Source: Scenedesmus sp. ARA3 (taxonomy: Eukaryota; Chlorophyta; Chlorophyceae; Sphaeropleales; Scenedesmaceae). From it: a stretch of DNA of 64,000 nucleotides. Numbering within the stretch: position 1 is the stretch's first letter; each line of letters opens with the position of its first letter. Positions 24,277 through 35,878 of this stretch are shown here, piece after piece. Below the pieces are notes generated by a model. That model was not told the origin of the DNA, searched no databases, and worked only from the letters and a program-made list of their open reading frames with translations. The stretch is from NCBI GenBank assembly GCA_004335835.1, contig RWJK01000969.1:25260-89259 (forward strand). Direction: 5' to 3'. The translations under genes and the position numbers were made by a program.

Positions 24277-24944
24277 ATGGCAGGCCTAGCTTGCAGAACT
24301 GTAGTTCTAGCTAGATATGTTCCAGGTTGGGCAGCGTCACAAACTAAGAGTAGGCCATGCAGACTGCAGCACCTGCCGCCCAGCCATGCAACAGTGCTGA
24401 CTGACAACTCAGCTGTGCGACCAACAGCCTTCACCAGTGCTGCCTGTCAAAAAATGCTCGACCCCCGGGATGTACACCCACTGGGTGGCGCTCATGACTG
24501 TAACTTGTCAACTTGAGTGCTGTGGGTTCACAGCAGATGAGCAAGCCACACAATCTGCCAGACTGTGCAGCTCCTTTCCACTTCCACATCCACTGCAATC
24601 TTTCAGCAGCATGCTGCAATGCGGAGGGCGCCAATTGGCAACAGCAATGCAAGAGCTGCTGCGCGCAGCTGCAGGAGCCCGTGGTGATGGCAACAGTAAT
24701 GACACAGCTGCCGCAGGGGCTTCTCTGTATACATGTGTGCCAGGATGCTGCCCGTATGGATGCCGCCACAAGACAGCTGGCTAGCTGCCGCGCAAAAATG
24801 CAGCAGATGGCTGCACGGGCGGCAACTGGCTTGCCTGTCAAGCCAGTGACAGGTCAGGCTGCCGCATACGAGCGCTGCATACTCCACGCCAAGCAGCTTG
24901 CAAGCGGTGGCACACCCGTGCAGGGAGGAGACGAGGAAGTATAG
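24277..24944 (+). CDS. Small unidentified protein, possibly organelle-targeted
   Basis: Exon 1 begins at ATG 24277 with MAGLACRTVVLARYVPGWA, basic and hydroxylated like a mitochondrial or plastid presequence. The last exon follows a strong pyrimidine-rich acceptor (cacttccacatccactgcaa then tctttcag) near 24607. It encodes VVMATVMTQLPQGLLCIHVC and later RMDAATRQLASCRAKMQQMA, ending GGDEEV at a TAG stop. The donor of exon 1 is uncertain: GACT|GTAACT near 24500 and CTGG|GTGGCG near 24485 both keep the phase. The product is about 190 residues and Cys-containing; I recognise no family. It is convergent with the DnaJ-type gene, whose stop is only 33 bases away. Moderate to low confidence in the exact model. 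Confidence 0.45.
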
Positions 24945-24977
24945 GATTCAAGACACATGATAATGGGATTGTCTGTC

Positions 24978-25033
24978 TCACGCTGTCGGCGGCACGATAG
25001 CACCCAGCCCTACCGCTCCTCCAGCCTCTGCTC

Positions 25034-25078
<45 letters not shown>

Positions 25079-26177
25079 GCTTCAGCCGCGGGTGTGCAGG
25101 GCTGACTGTGCCCTCCCCCAGGCAGTTGAGGCAGGTCTGCTCGCCACTGGCGCCACACATGGCGCATGCTGTCAGCGGCATGCGGCTGCTGTTGACCGGC
25201 AGGGCCTTGAAGGGGTGGTAGCGGATGGCCTTCTCACCTGCAGCAGCCACACTCATACACACATAAGTGTTGGCGGGGGTCTCCTGGTCCAGCATTGCTT
25301 GAAGGTGTGTGACCATGCATTTACTGTGTATGGTTGTCGTTTGACATTGTGTTCCAGGTGTGCAACAGCGTGATGCTGGTATTCAGCAATGACACGCACT
25401 GCGCATGTGAAATCAGGCGCTGGTGTCTAGAGAAGGGTGTGTGTTTCGCATGCATCGGCTGCTTTGATAGACCCCGGCGGCATCGTCATCTCCTGCTGCC
25501 TGTCAACTGCAGCAGAGCGTCTGCAGAACTACGGACTGCAAGTGACAGTTGTCGAGGGCTGTTGCTGCCAATGGCTCCTGCAGTGTGAGCCAGCCGGATG
25601 GCTGCGGCAGCACTGACGGCTCATACCGCAGGTGTCAAACTGACAAGCACGAGTGCAGCCTGCTGCTCCTAACCAGCACCAGGATGGCACGGCAGCAAAC
25701 ACTAACTTGAGCCACAATACGCGGCATGGCTTTATATGGTCACGTAGCATACGCTATCATCGTGCCAGTTCTCACCTGCGCACACATCACACTTGACCTT
25801 CTTGTTGCCATGACAGACGCAGCACGCCACTGCTGTCTTCTTCTGCACATGCAGAACAGCCGCAACAGCCGCACCAATCAAATATGTGCAAACAGATGCG
25901 CGCCATTCCATGCTGCTGACAAAGCATATATATGTATATGTATATATGTATATATATGTATATGTATATATATGTATATGCAACAGCTGCTGCTGCTGCT
26001 GCTGCTGCCATTGCTGCTGCTGCTGCTGCTGCCTCTGCCACGCACCTTTCCCTGCGTGACAACCACGCGAGCTATTCCCATGCTAATAGAGCTCACAACC
26101 ATTGTGGCAGCTCCCAAGCCCAGCAAAGTGGCGCCAGATGCTACAAAGGCACGACCCAGGGCAGCCCTTGCAGCCAT
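24978..26177 (-). CDS. DnaJ-type cysteine-rich zinc-finger membrane protein
   Basis: Three exons join in phase: 26177-26046, 25842-25776 and 25237-24978, giving 152 residues. Residues about 14-40 form a hydrophobic segment (ATLLGLGAATMVVSSISMGI). Four Cys pairs follow: C51-x2-C54-x-G, C62-x2-C65-x-G, C91-x2-C94 and C102-x2-C105-x-G (CVCHGNKKVKCDVCAG; TCLNCLGEG). This is the layout of the Cys-rich zinc-binding region of DnaJ without a J-domain, as in plant plastid and thylakoid assembly factors of the BSD2/LQY1 type. A role in folding or assembly, perhaps in the plastid membrane, is an inference. The C-terminus is poly-Ala. Intron 1 contains CAG and TA-rich microsatellites. It is divergent from PIG-M across 429 bases. 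The domain call is firm and the localisation is not. Confidence 0.85.
25926..25981 (+). repeat. (TATATG)n microsatellite in the DnaJ-type gene's intron 1
   Basis: Alternating tatatg/tatata units. It lies between exons 1 and 2, next to two short CTG runs (25985-26035). Confidence 0.9.
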
Positions 26178-26606
26178 TGTGTCCTGTACTGCCTAGGTTT
26201 GAGCAGTGCGGCAGGCAAAACTGCCGCGATAGAGCTCGTGAAACGATTTACAACGGTGAGCGCCAGTTTAGAACACTGATACGTTGTGGCTGGTCAAGAT
26301 AGGTCTGGGGGGGGGAGGGGTGCAGCGGGTAAAACAACGCAGATCTGCCGTTCACTGTTCAAAGCGTTCAGCCTCGACGTCTATCGACAAGTGATACGGC
26401 AGACCTATCACTATGGCTACACGCGCCAGTCCCACAGCACAACAGAACCACAACTGACACAGCAACAGACCCTGTTACTTTTTGGATGACAACCAGGCTT
26501 CTGCTCTCTTACACAGCGACCGGATAGCCTCATCACTGCAGACAGCACACGTTTCCTTTCCCCTTTCAATGCCTGCATCTGCAGCATCAGCAAGAGCAGT
26601 AGCAGT
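26178..26606. promoter_or_regulatory. Shared head region of the DnaJ-type gene and PIG-M
   Basis: 429 bases between two divergent start codons, poor in CTG words, with a run of about ten G near 26309-26318. It probably serves as a bidirectional promoter. No coding signal was found. Confidence 0.6.
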
Positions 26607-29013
26607 ATGCAAATAAAGACACTGCTGCTGATCAGCGTTGTGCTGCGCCTTGCCTTAATTGGCTATGGAGAGCTGCAGGATCGCCTACTACCTGTCAAGT
26701 ACACAGATATAGACTACAGCGTGTTTACTGATGCAGCAAGGTTTGTCAGCCAGGGCCAGTCACCCTTCCTGCGCAGCACGTACCGCTACAGCCCGCTGCT
26801 GGCGTACCTGCTGCTGCCAAATGTACTGCTGTGCTGGTTGTGGGGCAAGGTGCGCAAGGCAACAGCAATAAGAGCTTCTAGATCAGACCATGCTTATGTA
26901 GTAGTGCTGTGTACTAATACTAGTGATTGTGGATGTCAGCAGCAGAGGGTTGCTTGTTTGTTTTGCTGGGCATTTAACCAGTACTTCCTGTTGCCGTGCG
27001 TCTTGTGCAGCCTGCCTGGCAAAGCAATCTGTCAGCAGGTGCAACCCCTGTGCTTGCAGAGGCGCCCATTTCAGCAGCGTCATGCACGCACTGGCCCTGT
27101 CAGAGTTTGCTGCTTTCTGGACACATCAACAACAGCAGCGCGCCAGTTATGCAAGTGCTGTAATAGTCAAACTTTGCTATATCTGGAAGGGTTACTCGAG
27201 TGCTGCTAACCTCCGCCTCTGCCACCCACTCCTGCTGTTATGACGCCTCCTGCTCTGTTTCTCCGGTGCTTTTCCGGCTTCTGCTGTTGCGAGCAGCTGC
27301 TGTTTGCAGGCGCTGACATTCTGGCTGCATGGCAGATCTGGCGCATAGGGCAGCTGCAGCAAGCCTCACAGGCTCGCTGCTTTTGGAGCATCGTGCTGTG
27401 GCTGTACAACCCCTTCACAGTCACCATCAGCACCCGAGGCAGCTGCGATTCGCTGGCCACAGTGCTGCTGCTGGCAGTGCTGCTGCTGCTAATGCAGGGG
27501 CAGAGCCTGCTGCCGGCGCTGCTGTATGGGTTGGCGGTGCACTTTCGGATCTACCCGATTGTGTACGCGCCTGCCATCGTGCTGTATCTGGCACACCGGC
27601 AGCTGCAGCAGCAGAGGCAGCAGCAGCAGCAGCAGCAGGAGGAGAAGCACAAGGGAAGTGCACAAGTGCAGGTGAGGGCATATCCGCCTAACAGTCGTGC
27701 ATGCAGAACCGCCACAGCGCACCAGCTGTGTTCAGCGATTGTTGATGCTGCTTGATGCGTTGACGATCATAGCTGCACTGCAGTGTCCCCAGTAGGGTTT
27801 GGCATCGTGCCTGGACTCCATACAACATACGTGTGCACGCAGCAATACAATTGAGCTCATCAGCAACAAGAACAGCAGCTTTACACTTGTTTGGCACTGG
27901 CATGGGAGAAGCAAAGCAGATGGTGTGTTGTATCGCTACACCCCGCCTTGCTGCCTATTCCCCTTCCCTCCTGCCGCCCACCACAGTAATTTCAAAGCAT
28001 TGTCTTTACACACCTGTTGTGTGTTGCCGCATCACTTGCTACTGCAGCGCACCGGCAGCAGCAGCACCAGCAGCAACAGCAGAGCCAGGCCGCACCAGCA
28101 GCAAGGTTTCACTGCCTGGCTGCTGGCAGTGGTGCAGCAGGGCCTTGCGTTTGGGTGCCCTGCTGCTGCTGTGTTTTTGCTGCTGGGCTTAGGGTTTTAC
28201 TGGCTGTATGGCCAGGGTTTCCTGCAAGAGGCTTTCCTGCACCATATGGTGCGCAAGGACCCCAGGCACAGCTTCTCTATGTATTACTACCCTGTTTACC
28301 TGCAGTTCATGCAATGGCCGGGGACTACAGCAGCAGCAGCAGCAACTGGCACAGGACTGGATCCCACTGCAGCAGCAGCAGCAGCAGCAGCTAGGGAGGT
28401 TGGTGATGTGGTGATAGGTGGTGCAGGTAGTGGCAGCAGCAGCAGCGGCAGCGGCATTGCAGCTGCTGTGGCAGTGCTGCAGCAGCTGCTGCCGTCATCA
28501 GTAGCAGCGGCAGCAACAGCAGGGTTTGAGTCAGCTTGGCAGCAGCTAGGACAGCTGCTGGCTTCACTGCCTGCTGTGGATGCAGGCAGGCTGGCAATCA
28601 TACCACAGGCCGTGCTGCTGCTGGTACTGGCTGTTGCTCTGCACCGCAACCAGCCGCTGTGCTGGCTGCTGCAGACGATGGCGTTTGTAGCTTTCAACAA
28701 GGTGTGCACCGCACAGTACTTTGTCTGGTACTACAGCTTACTGCCAGTGGCGTTGCAGCGCATGCCTTGGCCGCTGCCTAAGGCCCTGCAGGCAGCAGGT
28801 GCTGTGTGGGTAGCTGCACAGCTGCACTGGTTGTTTTGGGGTTATATGCTTGAGTTTGAGGGTGCTGCAGTACACCTGGCGCTATGGTGGGCAGGGGCGC
28901 TGTTTCTGGTGGCTAATGCAGCGTTCATGTGGGTGCTGCTGGGGTGTGCGCGGCTGTGCGGGCCTGCTGGTTGTGAAGCAGCGGGTTGTGGGGGCAAGGT
29001 CAGAGTAGATTGA
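26607..29013 (+). CDS. PIGM: GPI mannosyltransferase 1 (PIG-M / GPI14)
   Basis: Three exons join in phase: 26607-26849, 27297-27671 and 28048-29013, giving 527 residues (human PIG-M has 423). The luminal catalytic DXD is D34-x-D36 in [18 protein letters not shown], followed by [14 protein letters not shown]. Later blocks match the family: [77 protein letters not shown] and GYMLEFEG. The enzyme adds the first mannose to GlcN-PI in the ER during GPI-anchor synthesis, from dolichol-phosphate-mannose, and is polytopic. The extra length is low complexity: a poly-Gln run before intron 2, a Ser/Thr-rich start of exon 3, and a ~100-residue Ala/Gly/Ser insert after the [13 protein letters not shown] block. 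ATG 26607 is the first in frame and begins a signal-anchor-like segment. High confidence. Confidence 0.95.
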
Positions 29014-29525
29014 GGCAGGTTATGCATGATGAGCACAGCCATTGTGTCTACGAAATGCCAAGGTCCAGAGTTGGGAGGTTCACCGAGCATGCCTCGACGC
29101 ACAATTTATACATCAGCGCCTGCAGAGTATCGCAATGCTATGGCGTATTGCTGTTGTCATTTTGTCGGAAGCCCAAGGCGGCGTCAGAGTAGTGGACACC
29201 TGTCAGGGTGCCACCTGAGTGCCACCAGAGACCTAGCAGTTATGACATCGATCAGGAACGCACAATCGATTATTCACATCGATACGCTTTATCCTACGAG
29301 TTTTGTTGCCGGTGAATGTTACCCAACAGAGATCGCGCCTGCGACATGCACCGGGACTTGCGAAACGCCGCTTGAACAGCATCAGCGACACGGCGTGAAA
29401 CAGGACGTTCTTAAGCATTCTAAACCCGTTATATGTGGCTTTCAAGCAGTACTTAGGCGCTAGGAGAGGAGCCTGAACCTACTGCTGCTGATGCTGCACA
29501 TGCCCGAGACGGCACAGCATTGGGT
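29014..29525 (+). other. Region between PIG-M and the LRR gene
   Basis: Low in CTG words and free of recognisable coding signal. It probably contains the PIG-M 3' UTR and the promoter of the next gene. A 5' exon of the LRR gene with an F-box could lie here, but I could not find one. Confidence 0.5.
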
Positions 29526-32109
29526 ATGGAGATTGCACTCCAGCATCCTAGCGTCAACGGCGAGCAGAACGTTGTTTGCAGGCTCTTGTGCACCAGCAGG
29601 GGCCTGCAAGACGAGGTGAGCGCCACCAGCCTGAACCACAGCGCTGCATCCTGCTGCTCATGTGCTTGCAAGTGCTGCCTGCACACCTGCAGAGCGTGTT
29701 CGTGCTGTACAGACATATGCAACACAAATCAAATGTGAACATGCTAGAGATTCAAGACGGTGCGTTGCACGAGCTGTTAGCATCAATCGCCTGTACCTGC
29801 AGCGCAGCCTGTTCACAGGCGCAGTGGCTGTCACATCTCCAGCCATGTTGCCTCGCATGCGCTGAACGTCCCTACGCTTGCATCAACACCTGGTGCTATA
29901 TACCGCAGCTCAACGGCAACGCAAAGCTCGTCGTATTTTTACGCTGCGTTGCTGCTCGTGCTGCCAGGTTGAGGACTTCTGCGCGTACCAGCTGTCCCTC
30001 GATTGCAAGGCAGTCACACTCGAAACAGCCATGGCCTTTGCAGCCTGGGTGTCCTCCCACAGCAACTTAGTAGGCTCCCTATCCTGGGCCATGCCCCCAG
30101 AGCCCCGCAGCACCCTGCTAGAGTCCCAGAAAGCCATTGCAACAGCGCTGCAACAGGCTGCAGCATCGCCAGCTGGCCTGCAGCTGCAGCGCTACAGCAG
30201 CAGCTGCCCAACATCGGGTGCGATTCTGGCGGTGCTGCCATGCCGGCACTTGACCAGCTTGGGGTTATGCTTCCAGCAGGAGTATGAGCCGGCAGCAGGT
30301 GTGATGAGTGTACTGTCGCGGCTGACAAACCTGCGCACGCTGAAGATACAGGTGGGTGCAGCACTGACGCAGCATGCAATAGCTTCGTGGTGTGTTGTGG
30401 GGGTTTGCGAGCTCTGTTTCATTCGTATGCAGCAAGGCGCAAGTAGAAAGCCATCTAGGAGGGCCTCATGCGCATGTAAAGGTTGTAGCCTTTAGCAGCA
30501 GTTCCTTAACGCACTGCCGCATGCACGTTGTGGTGCGGGATGTCAGATGCGCAAGTGCCAGCAAAAGGACAGCTATGTGCTGTCCATGCTTTGCATGCAA
30601 GCGCCGGTGGACTAACAGACACTACACTCTAGCATTGTGTGCTGCAAGCAGCACTTCCCCTCTCCTTTGCCCTCCTTGACTCCGTGCTGTCACATGTCGC
30701 CGCCTGCCAATCCCTGACAGGGCCGCGATGTGGGGTCGCTGCTGCCAGCGCTGCAGCCGCTGCACCACCTCAGCCGCCTAGAGCTCAACATGCTGCGGGA
30801 AGTAACACACCTGCAGCAGCTGCCGAGCAGCGGGCAGCTGCAGCAGCTGCTGCTGACTGCAGTCACCCCCAAGTGGCAAAGCAGGCAGCAGCTGGCACTA
30901 GGCCACCTCACTACCTTGTCAGATCTGCAGCTGCTGCAGCCGCCGCAGCGGTACCTGGCTCTTCCTGATGTTCCGTTAGCTCTGCAAGCTGGTGATGTGC
31001 TGCCTCAGAGCCTCACACGGCTGGTGCTGGGCGACTGCTTGGATGCAGCGCCGCTGCTGCCGCTGCAGCAGCTGCAGGTGCTGAGTATGGACAGCAGCAG
31101 CATGCCAGCTGGGCAGCTGCTGCAGCTGGCTCGGGCGCTACCTAAGCTGAATCAGCTGCAGCTGGGATACACCGAGCCTGGTAGTGTGGATGCAGCAGCT
31201 GCTGCGTGGTGCTGCCTGCCAGTTGCCAGCCTAGCATCTGATGCTGTTAGTTGGGGGAGTTATAGTATACAGCAGCTGGCAAAGCTGGGATGCTGCCTCA
31301 CTGCCTTGCAGCTGTTGGACTGCAGGCCCCTTGGGTGCACTGGTTTGCAGGTGGCTGCTGTTCTACGGCAGCTGCTGCAGCTGCGGCAGTTGTCGCTGGG
31401 CTGGGTGCAGCTGCTGGCAGATGAGACTGCGGACTGCAGGGAGGCTGCAGCAGCTGAGATTGGCTGCTGCAGCAGCAGTAGCAGCAGCTGCAGCAGCTGC
31501 TGTGACATCACCAGCAACAGCAGCAGCATCTATAGCTGTAGTGACACATGCAGCAGTGTTGACACCAATGCTGGCAGCTACAGCAGCAGCATCGCTGGCA
31601 TCAGCGGATTTGAGCCTGACAGTAGTGGCATGGCGGCAGTCCTAGCCGATGTTGCCAGTTTGCCGCTGCTGCACAGCCTGTGGATCGAACACCTGCTGCC
31701 ACCACTCAGCAGTGAACCCGTTGGGCAGCAGCAACAGCAGCAGCATCTGCATTTGACCCTGGCAGCTGTGCAGCAGCTGGCGGCAGCGACTGGATTGACA
31801 CATCTGACACTTGTAGCATGCGGGTTGACTGATGAGGGTGTGGCATCAGGGGTGTGCAAATTGAAGGGTCTGCAGGAGCTTGTGTTAGACGCAAACATCG
31901 GACTGAGCGATGCAGCGGTGGCTGAGATAGGCCAGCGGCTGCGCCAGCTCAAGTATCTGTCATTGAATGATACGATGATAACAGATGCAGGGGTTGAGGG
32001 CTTAGCAGGGCTCAAGCAGCTGCAAGGGCTGAGTGTGGCTGGTGCTGCTGTGAGTCAGCAGGCATTGTCACAGCTGGCAGTGCAGCAGGCTAGCCAGTGC
32101 TGGCACTAG
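29526..32109 (+). CDS. Leucine-rich-repeat protein (F-box-like N-terminus)
   Basis: Three exons join in phase: 29526-29615, 29968-30351 and 30721-32109, giving 620 residues. Exon 1 (NVVCRLLCTSRGLQDE) resembles the end of an F-box, where the C-x-x-L/W-C-R segment leads into the substrate domain. LRRs follow: LTSLGLCF, LSRLTNLRTLKIQ, LHHLSRLELNML, LTRLVLGDC, LPKLNQLQLGY and others, ending LKGLQELVLDANIGLSDAAV and LRQLKYLSLNDTMITDAGV, which look like the Cys-containing (CC/AMN1) type of F-box proteins. A Ser/Gly-rich insert sits within the third exon. A role as a substrate-recognition subunit of an SCF ubiquitin ligase is possible but unproven. The start is uncertain: the frame is open back to a TAG at 29454, so an upstream exon is possible. 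The LRR call is firm. Confidence 0.85.
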
Positions 32110-32756
32110 CTTTGCTTGGCCAGCCTTGCTTTCAAGCTGTGCACAAGCCAGTTTTGCAAGGTCGGCAACAACTCTTGGTCAAATTTGCATTTTGTATTGG
32201 TATCTGTTTGGGCTGGTGCGCACAATCAGCACCATGGTCTGCTGGCTGCCAGCCAGCCAGTGGCTGCAAATTTTGACATACACACCTGCAGCTGTGGTTT
32301 ACTTGGGTTTTATGGTGATTGGGTCATCTGTTTCTCAGTTGTTGCAGCAGGATTTTCTCACCATCAGTGAGCTGCTGATGCGCATGGCTGAGTTACACGT
32401 GGACTGCACTTGCACCTTCTCAGACTGTTGCACCTTCTTAGACTGTTGATGTCTGAACCGCATCAGCTGCAACTGCTGCAGGCCGCTATATTGATGGTTT
32501 GATCAACTAAAAGTCGTCAACGACACAAACCGCAGCATTGAGCCTGTCTTTCTGTGTGCCGAGGTAACCCCGCTCGAGTGAAAACCCTGGCCGTGATCAA
32601 CGAGCCGTGTTGCTCGGATACTCTTTATCGGCGCATCAGCACTGCAGAACTTACGGAATGATCTGGAGTAGACTGCTTTACGGGTCTTCAACAGGGAACA
32701 CACCGTGACTCTGCAAACGCTGCAGCAGTATCAGTGTAGCAGCACCAGGCAGCAGC
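32110..32756 (+). other. Region between the LRR and F-box/WD40 genes
   Basis: The first 350 bases are probably the LRR gene's 3' UTR; 32480-32700 is CTG-poor and probably the next promoter. No supported gene. Confidence 0.5.
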
Positions 32757-34774
32757 ATGGACAGGCTAAACGCTGTGCTAGTGGAGCATGTACTACGCCT
32801 GCTTCCACCCTCTGCGCTAGCAGCTGCCGAGGGTACTTGCCAGCAATGGTGAGCAGCACCACACGGCAGCGGCAAGCTGCAAAGAGCAGCAGCAGTGGCC
32901 ACACAACCGTCGCAGCAAAGCACCATCAGCTCGCTGTCTGTTTGAGCTGCTAAACTTATCTACTTGTATGCCTGCAATCTGTCTGCAGGGCGGAGCTCAT
33001 AACGCAGCGGCAGCTGTGGCGAGCTCATGCAGCTGCAAATGTGCAGCTGGGCATCGTCACTGGTGCAGCTGCTGTTGGCGGCTCAACCTCGCGACAGGCA
33101 GCAGCTGTTGACTGGCGCCAGACATGCCTGCAGCAGTGAGTGTGAGGCGCAGCAGTGAAACAGACTGTTTGTTGCCCGTGAGCACCACCTTGATATGGTT
33201 ACAAGCAGCAGCCTGCTGTTGCGTGTTTCATGCACTGCATGGTGCGCGCCTGGCGCCTAAATGCACTGACGACATGCAGCTGCGCCTATTCAACACATGT
33301 ACATACAGCAGTCGCACACATGGCACTACACCTCTTCCTTCATCAACTCTTCCCACACATGCCCAACCTCAACCATCCGCAGGGCAGCTGCAGCAAAGTG
33401 GCGTTCCGGCAAGCTGCTGCTCTCAGCCACCCTTGCTGGCCACCGCGGCCCTGTCACCTGCATCGCAGCCCTGCAGCACATCATAGCCACAGGCAGCAGC
33501 GACTGCAGCGCACGAGTGTGGGACTTGCAGGAAAGCCGCCAGCTGCAGCTGCTGCAGCATGCTGAGCCGTTAGTGGCTGTGGCGCTGCCGAGTGTGAGCT
33601 TGTGTGTGACTGCAACAGCACAGTCGGCGCACCTCTGGCGCCAGGGCAAAGCGATCCGGCGCTTCGACGTCACGCCAGTGAGTTGCGCTGTGCCTGCGTG
33701 CTGCAGCTATAAGCTGCCCACAGCAGCTGCACCACTGGTGGCTCAACAAAGCAATAGTGCTGCACTGTCCAAAAGACATGTGTGCAGCAATCCCCTTGCG
33801 GATTCTGTCCCCAGCATGACGTTTTCTTACTGCCTTGCCTGCTGCTTGCTGAAGTGCCGCAGCCAGCTGCTTGGCGAAGGGGGCAGCATCGCCTCCGTGC
33901 TGCTGCGCATGCCACATGCCACGCTGCACCATCCATTTCTGACTTGATGATCAACTGCTGTGCTGCACATGCACTCCTTTGCAATATGGTGTGGTTCCAG
34001 GGTGGCCGCCTAACCTGCCTCGCCCTGACAGACACGCAGCTGCTGCTGGGCAGCACTGCAGGCGCCGTGCAGCACTTTGACCTGTTCAGCGGCAGCCAGC
34101 AGCTCATCACGCGCCACGGCAGCAGCGTCACATGCCTGCTGGCACAGCAGCAGCAGCAGCAGCAGCAGGGGCTGGCAGCAGCAGCAGAGGCGGAAGACTG
34201 GCACATCATTGTGGGCACAGCAGATGGCCAGGTAAGGACCAGCCACTGCTGCTGTGGCGCTGCACTGCATGGCGCACTGTAATGCTTGGCCTAGCCTGTG
34301 GTGTCGCGGCTGTTGGTATTGTGCCATCAGCGCCAGCTGCTGCTTCTGCATTCAACATACGGCCTTGATGCAGCTGCACTCGCAGGGTTGCTGTGTGCAG
34401 GTTGTGGAGCAACACGTTTCCCCAGGCATAGCTCGCCACCTGGCTACACTGCCAACTTGTCAGCTGGGAGTTTCTGCTCTGCTGCTGCTGTCGGTTGGCT
34501 TTTGTGCCCGTTTGTTGACATACGTCTATGTTTGTGTCTGTAATTTGTGCTGCAGGTCAGCTGCATGGCTGCCAGTACAGGCCGGGCCCTGTGGCAGCTG
34601 CCCACCAAGTACCCCTCAAGAGTAGTAGCTCTCAACGTGCAGCAGTACTGGCAGCAGCAGCAAGAGCACCATCTACACCGTTCAAGGAGGGCTCAGCAGC
34701 AGCAGCAGCAGCAGCAAGTGCAGCTCTTGTACGTGCTCAATGCACGCTCGCAGCTCATCTGCTGGCAAATGCCA

Positions 34775-34820
<46 letters not shown>

Positions 34821-35878
34821 AGGCGGCACCAATGCAGCTGCAGCTGCCGACTTGCAAGCAGTGCATAGCCAGGCTGCTGAAAATGATGCCGGGCACAAGC
34901 ACCAAGGCTCCAGCAGGGCGGCAGCGCAACAGCAAGGCTGCAGGGAAGCAACCAGGCCAGGCAGCTGTAGCAGCCAACAGCGCTGCTACAGCTGCAGCAG
35001 GTGGGCCATCTGCAAGCCAGGGTGCAACAGCTGCACCGCTGGGTGTCATCGGCCGTACAGCTGCTGCAGGTGGCAGCAGCAGCAGCAGCAACGGCGACCA
35101 GAAGCCCTTAGCCGTGTGTGAACTGCCGGTAGTGCCAGAGACAGGGCTGCTGGCGAGTCTTATGCCACATAATGCAAAGGGCTGCAGCAGCCTGGCGTGC
35201 CCAGAGTTCGGCAACAGCTGCCTGTTTGTGGGCAGCAGCGATGGTTACCTGTCAGTTGCTGAGCTGGTGCACGTGACGACCAGCAGCACGCCTGCGGGCA
35301 AAGATGGTGGCAGCAGCAACAGCAGCAGCAACCAAGAAGCAGGCAGCAGCAGCAACAGCCAGCTGGCCGAAGGCGCTGCAGGAGTGCCTCAGCAGCCGGG
35401 GCCCGCAGATGCAAACGCTAGTGGTGAGATCGCAATTGCAGCTGCTGCTGCAGCTGCTGCTGCTGCTGCTGCTGGGGAGCCTGTCAGTGTGCAGCAGACC
35501 GTGGCGAGCTGGGTTGACAGCAGCAGCAGTGCCAGCGGCAGCTCTGGCTGTGCTTTACAGCTGCAGCTAGCGCGCCGCTGCTCTCTGGCCAAGCTGTCAA
35601 AGATAGTTGGGCAAGGAGCTAGGCAAAGGTCTGTCCCAGGTCGTACAGTGTCCGCGGCAGTAGCACAGAAGGGCGCTGCTGGCGGAGATGCAGCGGCTGC
35701 AGATGTGCCTGGGACAGCAGCAGCAGCAGCGGCGGCAGCGGCATTGCCAGCTGCTGATGTTGGTCAGGCTGCTGATGCGGCTGGAGTCAGGTGTGCCGTC
35801 TTTACTGCTGCCGGGAAGGTTGCTGTGGGGTTGGCTTCTGGCCATGTTTGCTTGCTGCGCTTGCGTGCCAGCGCGTGA
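32757..35878 (+). CDS. F-box / WD40-repeat protein
   Basis: Five exons join in phase: 32757-32848, 32989-33135, 33383-33677, 34001-34231 and 34556-35878, giving 695 residues. Exons 1-2 form a complete F-box (MDRLNAVLVEHVLRLLPPSA ... CQQW, then RQLWRAH), the Skp1-binding part of SCF ligases. Exon 3 gives a clear WD40 blade, LAGHRGPVTCIAALQ followed by IIATGSSDCSARVWDL. Exons 4-5 supply weaker blades (LTCLALTDTQLLLGSTAGAV, HIIVGTADGQVSCMAASTGR, CLFVGSSDGYLSVAEL, VAVGLASGHVCLLRLR). Long Ser, Gln and Ala tracts interrupt them, so the propeller is degenerate. The arrangement suggests a substrate receptor of an SCF E3 ligase, binding a target through the propeller. Donors are GTGAGC, GTGAGT, GTGAGT and GTAAGG. 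ATG 32757 opens the F-box directly. High confidence for the architecture; the target is unknown. Confidence 0.9.
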
